Shown here one piece after another: positions 20,151 to 31,929 of a DNA stretch of 64,000 bases. The DNA lies in contig JAPXFQ010001700.1 in NCBI GenBank assembly GCA_028564705.1, forward strand, positions 124,001-188,000, read 5' to 3'. The DNA comes from Apricaphanius iberus. Its lineage: Eukaryota > Chordata > Actinopteri > Cyprinodontiformes > Aphaniidae. A program made the translations under genes and the position numbers. The first letter of the stretch is position 1. Every line of letters starts with the position of its first letter. Under the pieces are notes generated by a model. The model did no database searches, was not told where the DNA came from, and saw nothing but the letters and a program-made list of their open reading frames with translations.

Positions 20151-22630
20151 CAAAAGGTTTCCAAGCCAAAATAAACATAAAGACACACCTCATATTTCTG
20201 ATAACTACCCAATGATTCTAAAGTCTTTTGGCAAAATATTTTGTGAAGTGATTAAACAGTGTGCATCCTGTTACACTGATTTGAAACCAACACATGATTT
20301 CAGAAAACGTCTTTTGTCTCAGTTCAGTGAGTAAATGAACCATTCTTAAACTTTGCCATTTTATTATCCTCTCTCACTTTGTAAATGCCTAGCATCTACC
20401 ATGAACTGAATTTGTGAATCCAACAAAACAAAGCTGCTAGTTGTCATTCCTCTAGCTATGTTTTGTTTTTCTTCTGAGCTTGTTTATTTTGAAATATAAA
20501 ACTCATTTGTGAAAATCCGCCACAGGTGTGTGGCAGTGCCGAGTATCTAAAAATATAACATCTTATTTTTGTATCCAGATATTAAGCCTTCTTGAGTTGA
20601 CAGAGACACAGATTCCCCCAGCTTAAGCTTCATTATATAGCCTTCCGTTGGCTGGCCATATGTCATACCTATCAGACATAATAGGGCTGTTTGGCCAACT
20701 TGAACATGTTTTGTCATCACCTGTTGAGAGGATCGCAGTTTTCACAGCAGGTATCCACTAAGGGTTGAGATGTGTCACTGTGCTGAGCATTTACTCTTTA
20801 AAACAGGATAAGTGGGAGTAAAGGAGAAAATTTTAGATGTCATTTTATGGTCATAGTATGAATCTTTGGAAAAGCCCATTCCAGCCTCAATTTAAACCTC
20901 AGTAAACTATTTTAAACTTTTAGTGCTAAATAGGAACATTTAGATTTTTTTCTTTGGATTATTTTTGTTCTTTTTCATTTTCAATGCATATTTATGCAGT
21001 CTGTGTGATGAACAAACAGATTTTTCCTCACATTTTCATGTTAATTACTCTGTTGGGAAGGGTAAGGAGTTAATTAGAAGATTATTCATTTTAATTCCTG
21101 ATTTGTTTTTCTTTCAGACCTGGAGCATCCAGTACAAGCAATAACACAGCTTAAAGAGCACATACTGATTTGTTAAATGTTTATAATATTAATTTGACAG
21201 AAAAACACAGCTGACAGGACTTCTGGCCATATACTGCACTATACTTTCAGTCGTGTTCAACTCAATCTTAAACTGTATGACTACATTGCAGGATTAAATT
21301 TACAGCCCAGAAATTCAATTCATAGCCCAGAGATCAGGTTATCACAATGTATGACCCAATGGTTGGAAGGTGCCTGACTGCTCTTAACAGTAGGTGCGAA
21401 GGCGCAAAGTTGAACTTTTGAATCCAGAAGAGCAAAAAAGCTGAAGAAAAAGACATGGCAGGGAGGGGACGCTTGCTCAAAATGAGAGAATGCTCACTTT
21501 TATCACTCCAATTACTCTTTTTTCGACTATTTTTTTCTGGCAGTAGGCTTTCACACTTCACACTTTGTCTGCATCAAAAAATACACAAAATGACTAGTGT
21601 GACACGCACATATTTTAAGGCTGAAGCTTGCAAAGCTCATAGGCGGGCCTTTCTCTGCCGGTGTTCAGTCTTTCTTTCAATTAGCATTTTGTATTCCTTT
21701 ATCTAATCAAGCATTCATTTATTTTGGTGCTTTAATTAGTGTTAGAAAACTGAAACTCATCTCCCCCAGCAATGGTAGATGACTTCCTCATTTATTTTCC
21801 TATTAATAGAGTTAACTTGTCTGATTAATTAAAAAATGTTAAAGAAGAAACAATGTTTTGGAGACTCTGCTTGAAACTTTGACAACATCATGCTTGCATG
21901 GGTAAAAATCTAAAAGATGTCCATTGAAAATCTTAAATATGTTGTTTTTTGGGGTTTTTTTTGTTCTTGATACAATTTGTCACTCTGAGTTTTAAACATG
22001 TACTGCATGTGCTTATTTCCTCCAAACTTAATTCCCTCCATTAGTTAGAGAAAGAAATTAGAGGAGCAAAGGGCTGAGTCTAAAAAAGCCTGTCCCTGTA
22101 ATCTGGTTTGGGGCCACCCACAGGAAGGCTGCAATGTTTTGGCGAGGCAGCAGAGCTGTAGCTACAAGACGCTGACAATTAATAAGTCTACAATTCAACA
22201 GAACATATTCTGTATTTGTGAAGACAATACATCAATGCTACATTTTTTAACCAAAGGAAAAAGGAGCTTAAGAACAAAATAGTTGGAATTTGCTTTGGAG
22301 CACCACCAGAAAAATGCGATGCTCGGTTAGTATATTGTCACTTTGCGCACAATTACTTTATAGTTACGGACCTAACGGTACTTGGTTTGCCTTGAAACTG
22401 TATTTAAAACCAGGATCTGTGCCAAGAGGTAGAACACCAGCACCAAGGCTACTGTAAGTAAAAAATATTGTTCACCCAGTTTTTCACTTTTTCAGTTATT
22501 GTGTTAAAACGCACCATGACAATGAAATGTACTACTTCGGCTAACAAGCTAATATCCGTGACCACATCTACCCAGAGATGTAGCTTGTTTAACTATCCTT
22601 AAACCTAACTTAAACTTTAAACCACGAAGT
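20151..22630. other. Intergenic DNA, nothing recognised
   Basis: No exon series, RNA gene or element boundary could be supported. Scattered short frames have no resemblance to known families. Confidence 0.4.
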
Positions 22631-22637
22631 GTAATAT

Positions 22638-22686
22638 CGGGAGCTTTAGCTCCCGGTAGCTAAAGCTCCCGGTAGCTAAAGCTCCC
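22638..22686. repeat. Compact inverted and direct repeat (AGCTAAAGCTCCC)
   Basis: GGGAGCTTTAGCT at 22639-22651 is the exact complement of AGCTAAAGCTCCC at 22658-22670. The unit ggtagctaaagctccc is then repeated directly at 22671-22686. The block could fold into alternative hairpins. It lies just upstream of the 28S fragment. Confidence 0.85.
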
Positions 22687-22721
22687 AGTCTACAGAGCTC
22701 GCTGTGAGCCTTCCCTCTCAT

Positions 22722-22985
22722 CGACCCATTGAATTTAAGCATATTATTAAGCGGAGGAAAATAAACAAATATGGTTTACCTCAGTAGCAAAGAAAAAAGA
22801 ACGCAGCGATGAATCTCTGCCCGACTGGCGTGTGGGGTAGAGAAGGCCGTAGTTATTGAAGCCAAATCATCTTGATATAGGCTCAGCGTGAGGCCGGTGA
22901 CAGCCCTGTCGTGCCGCGGTTTGGTCTTGTTTGGGAATGCAGCCTAAACTGGGTGGTAAACTCCTTCGAAGGCTAAATATCGACG
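22722..22985 (+). pseudogene. 28S rRNA 5'-domain pseudogene fragment
   Basis: The stretch follows the start of 28S rRNA in order. It reads cgaccca.tgaatttaagc, atatta..aagcggaggaaa, cctcagta, then aatctctgccc, gtgaggccggt, gggaatgcagcc and gggtggtaaactcc...aaggctaaata. The GC-rich expansion segments are shortened and substitutions are scattered, so it is an old, non-functional copy. It stops abruptly where a SINE begins, without an intact SINE head, suggesting the two were joined during reverse transcription. Confidence 0.85.
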
Positions 22986-23335
22986 GCAGCAAGAAGGTCC
23001 AGGGTTCAAAAGTGGCCCTGTGTCTTTCTGCATGGAGTTTGCCTGTTCTCTCTGTGCTTGCATGGGTTCCCTCCGGGTACTCTGGCTTCCTACCACAGTC
23101 CAAAAACATGACTGTTAATGTTAGATTCACAGTTAAGTTAGTTTGTCTCTAAATTGTGCTGAGGTGTGAGTGAGTGTGTCTGCATGGTTCTTTGTCCTGT
23201 CTGTCTCTGTGTTGGACTGGCGACCTGTCCAGGGTGTACCCCACCTCTTTCTTGTCTACAGCCAGAGATAGACACCAGCCACCCGCGACCGCTCTAGGAC
23301 AAGCAGTATAGAAAATGGTTATATGGATGGATTTT
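22986..23335 (+). repeat. 5'-truncated tRNA-type SINE fused to the 28S fragment
   Basis: The body begins gcagcaagaaggtccagggttca (B-box-like GGTTCAAA) and continues with the common teleost SINE text: tgcatggagtttgcctgttc, ctccgggtactctggcttcc, gactggcgacctgtccaggg and a final gacaagcagtatagaaaatgg with a short GGAT tail. The A-box half of the head is missing. The 3' end resembles the Rex3 tail, consistent with Rex3 machinery mobilising it. Confidence 0.8.
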
Positions 23336-24512
23336 GGTTTCACATTACACTTTTATGATTTTTGTAAACGGAGATAGTGTAAGAATTATGTTGTAGTTAG
23401 CCAATTAGAGGACAGAAACTTGAATCTTATTTATCTTAATTAGCAAGCCCCAAATCGTGCTGCTTCTCCCCACCCAATGCTGCGCTAAACTGAAATACAC
23501 TAAGAAAATAGAGAGGGGAAGGATTTTTTTTTTCTTTTTTTTTTACACACACTGACGGCATTCTTTCATACCAGAGAACACAGAAAAATTAATAAAAACA
23601 TTAATAAACAGACCATTAATGGTTTCAGACATAATAGAGTTTTAGCTGAAAATTCAACAATAAAATCAAGTTTACTGTAAGAGAATGATATCAGATAGCT
23701 TTTTGGAGCAGAAAAAATATTTTTAAGGTTGAAAATCAAAAATTTTAAACCTCTTTTTCTAATGCAATTCCGGATGGCAGTGTGTTTTTTTTTTTTTTAA
23801 ATAAAGGAAGCAGCTATTTATTCAAGTGACACACTGTTAAGTTTTTATGAGTTGTCAGTATCTTACACACAGTAGATTACTCTCATACAGTTTTAAATTT
23901 TGATGAAACAGAGAGCAGTTTTAGGTCTGAGACATAAAAGGTTATTTTGCCAGACACCCAGACAAAGATATTTTAAAGTTTTTATGGAACTTATTGGAAA
24001 ATGAATAAATGTAAGTACTGAAGGTCTTTGTTCTATGAAATGACACAAGAACAGCTGGAGATGGTGAGAGTTAGGATCTCACTGCTCCAGAGAGTCAAGC
24101 ACAGTGTGGCTTTTTGCTGACAGGGTAATCATAAGTCGTAGCTGTCAAGTTCAAACTGTTATATAAATCTCATCTGGGTTCTGATGTTTTCTAATTTTTG
24201 GAATTAATTGTTCTTTTACAACACTACATGTCAGTCCAAGCTAAACAATGAAGAATCTCAGCTTTGGTGCAAAGGATTAAAAAGTGACTAATTCTTATTA
24301 ATATCTCTTATTAAATCAGAAAATATCCCTCAAAGCAGCATTGATAGAGCATTATTAATGTAAATTATGAGGTTGAAAGGTAGGGGACAAAATCTGTCAT
24401 CTAAAAATTGACTGAAATATATTTAAATAAGCAAAAAATAAATAGAAATCCATCTACAATCCTGTAATCTGTGCTATTTAGAGGTCTGTAGTAAGACCAA
24501 GTTAGACTTTGT
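23336..24512. other. AT-rich intergenic DNA, nothing recognised
   Basis: Only homopolymer runs near 23525 and 23785. No coding or element signal. Confidence 0.4.
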
Positions 24513-26190
24513 TTGACTGAAAAGTGGCAATATCCCACTAATTTTGTCACTCTTGACAAATCCACTCCACCTCAGTTGGTTTACATCTATCAATCTTGCA
24601 GTTTATGGAGGGGAGGAGGTCTCCCAAAACTTGTACTGCTCATGATATCATTACTTTTTCTAAATGCAGTAATAACCATGACATTTTTTCATCTGCCATA
24701 TCTGATCTTCCATCTTTTCACACCTCAAACAATGATGAACTTGTTTCTTAACCTCCATAATCTTCTTAGCACATTTGCTCCCCTAAAACACAGATCAGTC
24801 TAATTTCCTAACTCATCTCCATGGTTTACTCTAAATTTGCATCATCTCAAAGCCAAAGGATACCAAACGGAAAGTCTGATTTGAAATACCAGATTTACCT
24901 TACACAAAGAACTGTACAATAATCATTCCTTATTTTATAAGGACTGCATTGCCTCAGCTAAAATGCATACTACTCTGGCTTAATAAGTGTACCAAAGGTA
25001 ACTCAAAGTGTCTTTTCTTCGTTTAGCAAAATGTTAAAGCCTTAAGACTTTTCCCCCTACTATATGTATTCTGACCATTGCAACTCCATCATGTCTTATT
25101 TCACTTGCAAAATCTCTGACATACACAGTCAATTTAACTCTGTAGGAGCTTCTCATTCTGATGCTTACTCCCTGTTCTCTCCACTGTCTTCCTGTCAGTT
25201 ATTTTCAAGCTTCACTCTTCCTTCCATAATTGATATAACTCATATCATTCAGGAAACTAAATCATCCACCTGCTAGCTTGGTCCTCTCCCCATTGTGTTA
25301 GTTAAACCATGTCTCTCCTCGCTGGTTCCTCTCACAACTAATATCCTCAACTCCTCCCTTCTCCCATCGCTCAAAACCCCTTCTGTTACTCTAATTCTAA
25401 AAATAAATAAAAAACTGGTGTAGATTCAAAAAATCTTAATAACCTTTTGGTTAATAATAATAACTCGTTGGAACAGCCTCCACTTTAGCCAAACTTCACA
25501 TTTTCTCCATTAACTACACCTGGCCCCTTCATCTTTATCCTCACGTGAAGGAACTGAGTGTCACTCTCAATTAAGTTTCATATTAATACTAGTACTGTAC
25601 CTGCACTGCATCTTCCACTTACATAACATTATAAGACTTCGTCCTTTCCTTACTCCCCATGCTGCTGCCTTGTCAAAAGCCTCATCTCCCAGATTAACAA
25701 TTATAACTCTCCTCTTTTTTATTTCCCAATAAGTTTGTTCATAAACTCCAACCGCACTTTGCAGCTCAGTTCATAACTAGGACTCCTCCAAGACTACACC
25801 CGATCCCAGTTCTTCAGCAGATTCACTTGTTGCCCATAGAGTCCCAGATAGCTTGCAAAATACAAAATTCATCCGTCACCTTGCCCCTCCTTATCTGAAT
25901 TTCCCCTCGTGGGATCAATAAAGTGTTTTTGATTTTGATGATTGATTGATCTGTGTGACCTGCTTCTCATCCCCTCTCCTTCCTGTTCTCTCAGATCTTC
26001 GTCAGCCACTCATGCCCCCTTTGCCCGGCATTTCATTCTGCTCCTCGGCTCAAGAACTCACTTCCTCCTGTCATCAGAAATATTAACTCCCTTCCTTTAT
26101 TCACATCACAGCTACAGATACACCTATTCAAACTGGGTATCCTCTGGTATACTTTCCTATAGAGCAGAATTGACAGTTTTGTAAAAAGAA
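24513..26190 (+). pseudogene. Decayed CR1/L2-superfamily LINE, reverse transcriptase to C-terminus
   Basis: Broken frames keep the family order: LLSTFAPLKHRSV and SPWFTLNLHHLK (before RT), and SSTC*LGPLPIVLVKPCLSS with ILNSSLLPSLKTPSVTLILK (RT entry, near 25265-25400). VKELSVTLN follows near 25550, then PMLLPCQKPHL and QIHLLPIESQIACKIQ, and LRSSSATHAPFA near the end. Nearly every segment carries a stop or frameshift. Bases 25895-25945 interrupt it with text resembling another retroposon's 3' tail. Confidence 0.65.
25895..25950 (+). repeat. Retroposon 3'-tail-like block inside the decayed LINE
   Basis: The block gaatttcccctcgtgggatc leads into aataaagtg and a (TGAT)n-like run. It resembles 3' ends seen at 34312-34350 and 35840-35880. 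The LINE protein text appears to resume after it. Confidence 0.4.
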
Positions 26191-27750
26191 ATCTCCCAGG
26201 TTCTGCAGCTGCCAATTAACCTGAGAACATCACACTGCCGTCATTGTGGTTGACTGTAGGAATTATTTTCCTTTTCTGACAAGCTGTTACTTTTATTCCG
26301 GATGTAATAGGATGTACCCCTTCAAACATTTTGACTTTTTCTACCATTGTTTCCAAAGTATTTTGAATTATCTGGATGTTTGTCGGTAAAGTGTGCAATG
26401 GCGCTTTGCACTCTGCCGCTCATGACTGGTTTTGGCCTTGAAAATTTCCCACAGATGTTTTTTATGATTTTTCTTTCTTTCCTTCGTTTCTCTGTTATGG
26501 TTGAAAAATGTTAGCTGACCTTAACCAAGCATAGTGAGACCTGCAGTGTGTCAGACTTGGTTATTTTGGATGGGTCATTGATGCCTTTTTGAAGTAACTT
26601 TGGTTGTATAAACACTTTTTGAAAGATTCATCCCATTTTCTCTTGTAGATAAGGATTCACCCTTTCCAGACTAAATAGCAATCACTTATTTATTCATTTA
26701 TTTTGATCTTAAATTTCATTTGAAACCTTTTGATCCTTTAGTCTAACTGATGTTGTTTAATTTGGCTTTATGTGATATTGTTGAATCTAGGCTCAAGCAG
26801 AAGTGAGTCCTTGCTCTCGGATGTGAAACTGAACATAAACATGTTAAATCATTATCTAACAAGCAGATTAGTTCAGATAGCCTTTTTACTTTTAATAAAT
26901 AAAATTGTAATTTTCAAACTATCTTGTATTCACCCAGATTATCTTTCTCCGATTAAAATTGGTTTGTTGAGGAGAAACATTTAGGTGTGATAAAAACAGC
27001 ACTTTTGTTATATAATCCTGATTTAAAAGCCAAGGGGCCTCATCATTTCACTCCTCTGTTACTATCCTCCATCTGTTCCTGTTTGTATCAAGCAGAGATT
27101 ATATCTTGATTAATGGTTCAGGGTCAGAAAAGATGTTTTTCAAACAAATTATTTAAATGAAAAACTGGAGCAACATATATTCAGTGTCAGAAGATAAGAA
27201 CACCCAATGGCAACACACGAGTGTTTACTGGTAGTGGGTCATATTTCCCCCCTAGGCCTTCAGTGAAATCCTACTTAGTCTGACATAAATTACTACACCT
27301 CATAACACTGTCAATACGACACCACACTCCATTAACCTTAATATAAGCTGGTCAAGCGACACTCAATTTTCAACTAATTTAAAATCATTAAGCTTGCATT
27401 CATAATTAAGAGTAGGAGACTAAGATCATTGATGATGTCAGGTCTCAAAAATAAAAGCGTATTTTAAAGTTAGATAAAATTTTAATACCTCCAAGTATGA
27501 TATGTGAAGTTAAACATGTTTATCCAACAAAATGAGCATTGGTGCCATTTTATGTAAAACACAGAGGCATTAAAGAAACCAGCAATTCAAAGGGAAATAA
27601 AAAAAGTAAAGGAAGTTATTTACGTTAATATTGCATTCGATCGATCCACATTGAAGATCTACATCTTGTCCACATCGCCTGCTTATTTGAAAAGGTTTGT
27701 CCTTTCTTTTCTCCAGAAGACCTCAATGGCTCTGAAAGGTTTTTTCTGTA
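26191..27750. other. Intergenic DNA; weak dispersed-repeat similarity at 26520-26700
   Basis: Bases 26520-26700 (gtgagacctgcagtgtgtcag, gtaactttggttgta, tttccagact) resemble the repeat at 31930-32400 and a common vertebrate DNA-transposon derivative. The rest shows nothing recognisable. Confidence 0.35.
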
Positions 27751-27754
27751 CACC

Positions 27755-27935
27755 TCGGGTCCATACTTGCCAACCCTCACGATTTTCCTGGGAGAGTCCC
27801 AAATATCAGTCCCCCTCCTTAAAATCTCCCGGAGCCACAATTCTCCAGAATTTTTCCCAATATCTGACGGCATCGCATATCATATCATGTAGGCTACGCT
27901 CCCTGTTACTTGTGTGAGATGGATGAAAAAAAAAA
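27755..27935. repeat. Possible hAT-type element fragment
   Basis: The text cttgccaaccctcacgattt, ctgggagagtccc and ctcccggagccacaattctc resembles end regions of a fish hAT-like repeat. Boundaries are not visible. Confidence 0.3.
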
Positions 27936-28436
27936 AACATGTTACATTTGCATTTTGCCAAGGAACGTTCTATGGGAGACAGTTTCCTCATTCCGTACAT
28001 GAAAATCCATCTGCTGTTGGTTAATATAAAATAGATCACCTACGTTTTTCGTATATGTCTGATGAGGAAAACAATCAGCTGCAAATTAGTGCAATAGTGG
28101 ACTGCAAGTTTTCAGAACAGTCTTTATGTGACTGACATGTGATCTTCCATCAGACTTAGTGGGCAGGCCTTTCTCTGCCGACTGTTTTAACCCATGGTGG
28201 ATCGTGGTTGGTTAGACAATGCTGATGTAAGGTGACATCACTACAGTTAGAAGCTCTGATTGGTTGACGCACCGCTTCAAGAGCATCAAAAGTTCAGCTT
28301 GCTGGATTTTACCGCTTTGACAATTGGAACGCAGGAAAAGTTTAAAAAATTGACGCGGCCAACGCACACAAAGCGCCACAGAGACTCATGACGCCCCTCT
28401 GATGGCCTCAACCATAGACTTTATGTGTAACCTTTG

Positions 28437-28453
28437 TGCCCCCCCCCCCCCCC
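28437..28453 (+). repeat. Poly(C) homopolymer run
   Basis: An uninterrupted run of about 15 cytosines, unusual in this AT-rich window. Confidence 0.85.
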
Positions 28454-28639
28454 ATTAGTCTACTCCATTCACATTTCACAACGTAGGGGGATACAGATAG
28501 CGGGATGTTGGGTCATTATTCTTCACGCAATCTTTAGCTAGTCTAGAGTCCCGGTTAGCTCTATTCTGTTGTGGTTAAGAAAGGTTCTAAACCAAAAGTT
28601 TCGGTTAGGTTCCGACCCTCTTCTGTGATCATGATATGG

Positions 28640-28870
28640 ATGATGATAGAAGGAACGAGATACAGAATACAAGCAGCTGAATGGAGATTCCTCCAGAGGA
28701 TGGCTGGACTCAGCCTTAGATATATCTCAACTCAACTAACTCAATCTTCGGTTTTGGCATTTGATCAGGATTCTCCTGGGCACCCCCCATTTGCATGGTT
28801 TTCATGGCATATCCCACTGAGAGGAGATCCTGGAGGGGAAAAAGGAAAACAGAACTCGCTGGAGTTCTGG
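28640..28870 (+). pseudogene. Short Rex3-like LINE relic
   Basis: The plus strand reads GTRYRIQAAEWRFLQRMAGL, matching [19 protein letters not shown] of the intact LINE at 4951-8311. It is followed by degraded text from the same region (tcctgggcacc, cccactgagaggagatcctgg). It is the third-oldest trace of the family in the window and is non-coding. Confidence 0.65.
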
Positions 28871-29759
28871 GTATGTTTTGAATTTTTGTGATGTTTCTGG
28901 GTCCAGTTCTGCTTCAGTTTAAGATTATTGCGGATAGTCTCACACTTTCCTCAAACACACTCTGATCCTCTAGAAAGTATGGTGGGCTCTACGTGGCATA
29001 ATCATGATCTGCTGCAGCAAAGAGTCCGAAATCATGACACTTCCATTTCCTTTTTTCAGTTTATATAAAGTTACTCATGAAATATGTCCTCTGTTCTGTT
29101 TTGGTGTCCATATAATTTTATTTTTGACACATCTGATCAAACAAAAGTATTCCAGAAGACTTCTTCATCGTTTCCACCTGACTGTTGAGTCATGATTGTT
29201 TTAGCAACTTAGTGACCTCCAAAAAGGAACTCTGGAGATGTTGGACATATCTTATCATAATGCTGTCTCTGGGTGAAAGATAAACATCGATCAGTCCTCT
29301 AATGTTGAGAAGCAGAAAAGATGTATTAAATTTCACTTTATACGACTTGTGTGTCAATCTATTGTGACCCTGCTGATATTCTTTCTTTCCTTGAAATGAA
29401 AAAGCTAAAGGTTGGTTTACTTCTTTTTTTTATAGTTTCAGTAAAATATCCTGCTGCAATAAAAGCTCTAAATATTTCAAACTAAAGTTTGGCCTCATCT
29501 GCCCTCCTGAAAAAAAAAGTAACTAAAGTTTCCAGACACTCTTCATCCTCATACATTACGGGTTACACAACTTTATTTTCTAAACTTTCCTGACACGACT
29601 CGTGTTACCCCCACGTCTGTGATGAAGCTACTTTCCTTTCAGAGAACAAAGCTACATCCATTGATCTTTTGATGCCGGCCTTCTTCTCATCGTACTGAGC
29701 GTGCTTGGCATAAAATGTTTCCTACTTGTGTCCTTTTAGACGAGTTTAGTCTAACAGAT
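28871..29759. other. Intergenic DNA, nothing recognised
   Basis: No supported exon or element. Confidence 0.35.
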
Positions 29760-29764
29760 GATCC

Positions 29765-29872
29765 CAAGACATGTTTTGGACTGTGGGAGGAAGCGAGAGA
29801 AGATTCAAAATCAAGATCCTCTTGCTGCAAGGCAACCATCTACAAACTGACCTACCGTGCAGCTCGGCAGAA
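29765..29872 (-). repeat. tRNA-type SINE, minus strand, internally deleted
   Basis: The plus strand reads acatgttttggactgtggga, then after a gap cttgctgcaaggcaaccatc and ctaccgtgc, the complement of the SINE head and mid-body. It preserves the normal head that the 28S-fused copy lacks. Confidence 0.65.
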
Positions 29873-30968
29873 TAACAATGACCTATAAATATTTACTATG
29901 ATCCCATGCTAGTTTCTTTTGACGCTATACTTATTTTGCAGTTTCTCTGAAGGTTTAAAGTAGAGGTCGGACAGGTGGAAAACAGAGTCGTCCGATAACA
30001 GCTGCATTTGTCAACGTTAGCTGGAATGCTAAAAGTGAAGCATAATAACAGAATATAAATATTTCTTATGTTTTTAATTGCATTCACTTCCATAATAATT
30101 TGTTCATATCTTAAAAATAGTCCCCAAAGTTACAAAAATAAGAATTGTGTTTTTTAGTATAATTCTGAAGAACAATTCACCAGATGCTTATTTTGTCAGT
30201 ATCACCATCTAAAATTAAAACATAGCATTTAAGGTGTATCCATAGCACCATAAGTGTTTGTCAGAGCCCATGTTTTTGTCTTCCAGGTTTTAAAGCAGAA
30301 AAAAATAAAAAGCCCAAGAAAGTCACAGCAAGCGACGCAAATTCATTTATAACAACAAGAAACTCCAAACTACTTAATATATACAGTTTATGGGCAAAAC
30401 CTAAAAAAGGATACAATAATTAATTTTGAAATCTTGTTATTAAATTGGGAGTACTGCAATTTATGAAGAAAATTGGATAAAAACATCTCACCGCAACATC
30501 AAGTTTATTGTAACTGAAAAGATATTTTTAGGGAAGACTATTTTACTGCTAGCATTGTTAGCTCAATGTTAGCCTTTAGCCTAGCTTAGTGATGCCAACT
30601 TAGGGAATTTGTCGCCATTTTTAACTTCTTTTCAGATCCCCTCAGTGAAATTCTTTCCAAAAATCTAGCAACATTCCTGACCACCCATTGCTACTTTGTG
30701 AGAAACGTTTTTGCTAATATTCCCTGCGGAGTAGTGACCCGACTTTCTCTGTTCTGAACTCCTTCAGCGGGGGAATGATCTGCGCAACTGCAGAGAGCGT
30801 GATCACACGCCATAAACCTCTCTCGATTCATTTCACCCAGCTCCATCCCCAGAGAGATGGAGCAGTTTTCAACCAGTCACAAAAGAAGTAGTTTTATCTT
30901 CAACATTAATTTAAAAGTGAAAAAGAAATGTGCATAGGTATAATATTGTTTTTTTTTTTTTTTTTTTA
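29873..30968. other. Intergenic DNA; weak hAT-like segment near 30580-30740, poly(T) at 30950
   Basis: The text gatgccaacttagggaattt, tgtcgccatttttaact and tctagcaac resembles a decayed hAT-type repeat. A long poly(T) run sits directly left of the TIR element at 30969. Confidence 0.3.
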
Positions 30969-31262
30969 CATCATGCGTAACCACTAAAGCTCAGCTATTA
31001 AAGCTGTTTCAGTCAATACTGTACAAATTACGCCGCAAAGGTGATCAATTATGAGCAGTTTTCCTAACCACCACATCAGAAGTGGAAATTTCCCATGCCG
31101 TCAAAGTAACGTTCATCGTACCGGGTGGGTTGTACCTCACTAAAAATGGCGTCTTCTTCAAGCAATACGGCCGGTGCCAGCGACCAGGTAAGTGTTTAAT
31201 TTTACTGTACAGTATTGACTGAAACGGCTTTAATAACTAAGCTTTAGTGGTTATGCATGCTG
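30969..31262 (+). mobile_element. 294-bp TIR element carrying an exon-1-like ATG block
   Basis: The first ~63 bp (catcatgcgtaaccactaaag...) and the complement of the last ~63 bp (cagcatgcataaccactaaag...) agree at about 90 percent. Both ends are flanked by TA (30967-30968 and 31263-31264), as for the Tc1/mariner superfamily. The interior holds a Kozak-like aaaATGG start at 31146, 14 open codons and a consensus splice donor at 31188. This looks like an internally deleted transposon that kept its 5' end, or a captured first exon. Confidence 0.7.
31146..31187 (+). CDS. Exon-1-like ORF start with splice donor inside the TIR element
   Basis: ATG at 31146 opens 14 codons reading MASSSSNTAGASDQ, followed directly by gtaagt at 31188. 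The family is not recognised. Because it sits between the element's inverted repeats, it is more likely the start of a transposase transcript or a captured exon than a resident host gene. No matching second exon was found downstream in this window. Confidence 0.35.
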
Positions 31263-31264
31263 TA

Positions 31265-31929
31265 TGCTCTACCAATCATGTAATAATAGTGTACAGGATG
31301 GGTGGGATAGATTATGTTTATTCCCACATTTCCTGAAGGCAACATGATAGAGGGAACGTCTTCAGCCCCCTGTGCTTCCCTCTCTGTGTAGCCCCGCCCA
31401 CCACGCCACATCAGTGCAAAAAGGTTGAAACTGATCAACTGGATGTGAAAGTGTAGAAAAAGGATCTGAAGCTGGAATAAAAATTTGAAACTGTAAAGAA
31501 CGGTTTTGACATTAATTAGAAAGATCTGAATCTGAAAAAACACCATCAGAAACTGAAGGAAAAAATATCTCAAACTTGAAAAAAATATACAGTATATTAC
31601 TGAAACTTTTGAATGAAAATTTATTTAGAAAGATACAAAATAAAAATAACACTGAAACTTAAATTAATAAACAAAATTCAATACATTTTTCTTTATTTTA
31701 AATAATAAAAAAAAATAAAGTTCAAAATAAAAACGTAACTTTCACTTTCAGCTTACATATTTTCAATTTAAAATAAACAAACATTATGGCCCTGATTTAG
31801 CTCCATAAACCGAGACTAAGATTTATTTTTGCTCCATATCAATGTTTGATTGCTTAAACGAATTGGACTTTCTGGGAAAAATATTTAGAGTTTCAATAAA
31901 GCACACTAAATAGTGCTGGTGTTAATGAA
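31265..31929. other. AT-rich intergenic DNA, nothing recognised
   Basis: Repeated short words such as tctgaa and aactg suggest local low complexity around 31430-31700. No gene is supported. Confidence 0.35.
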
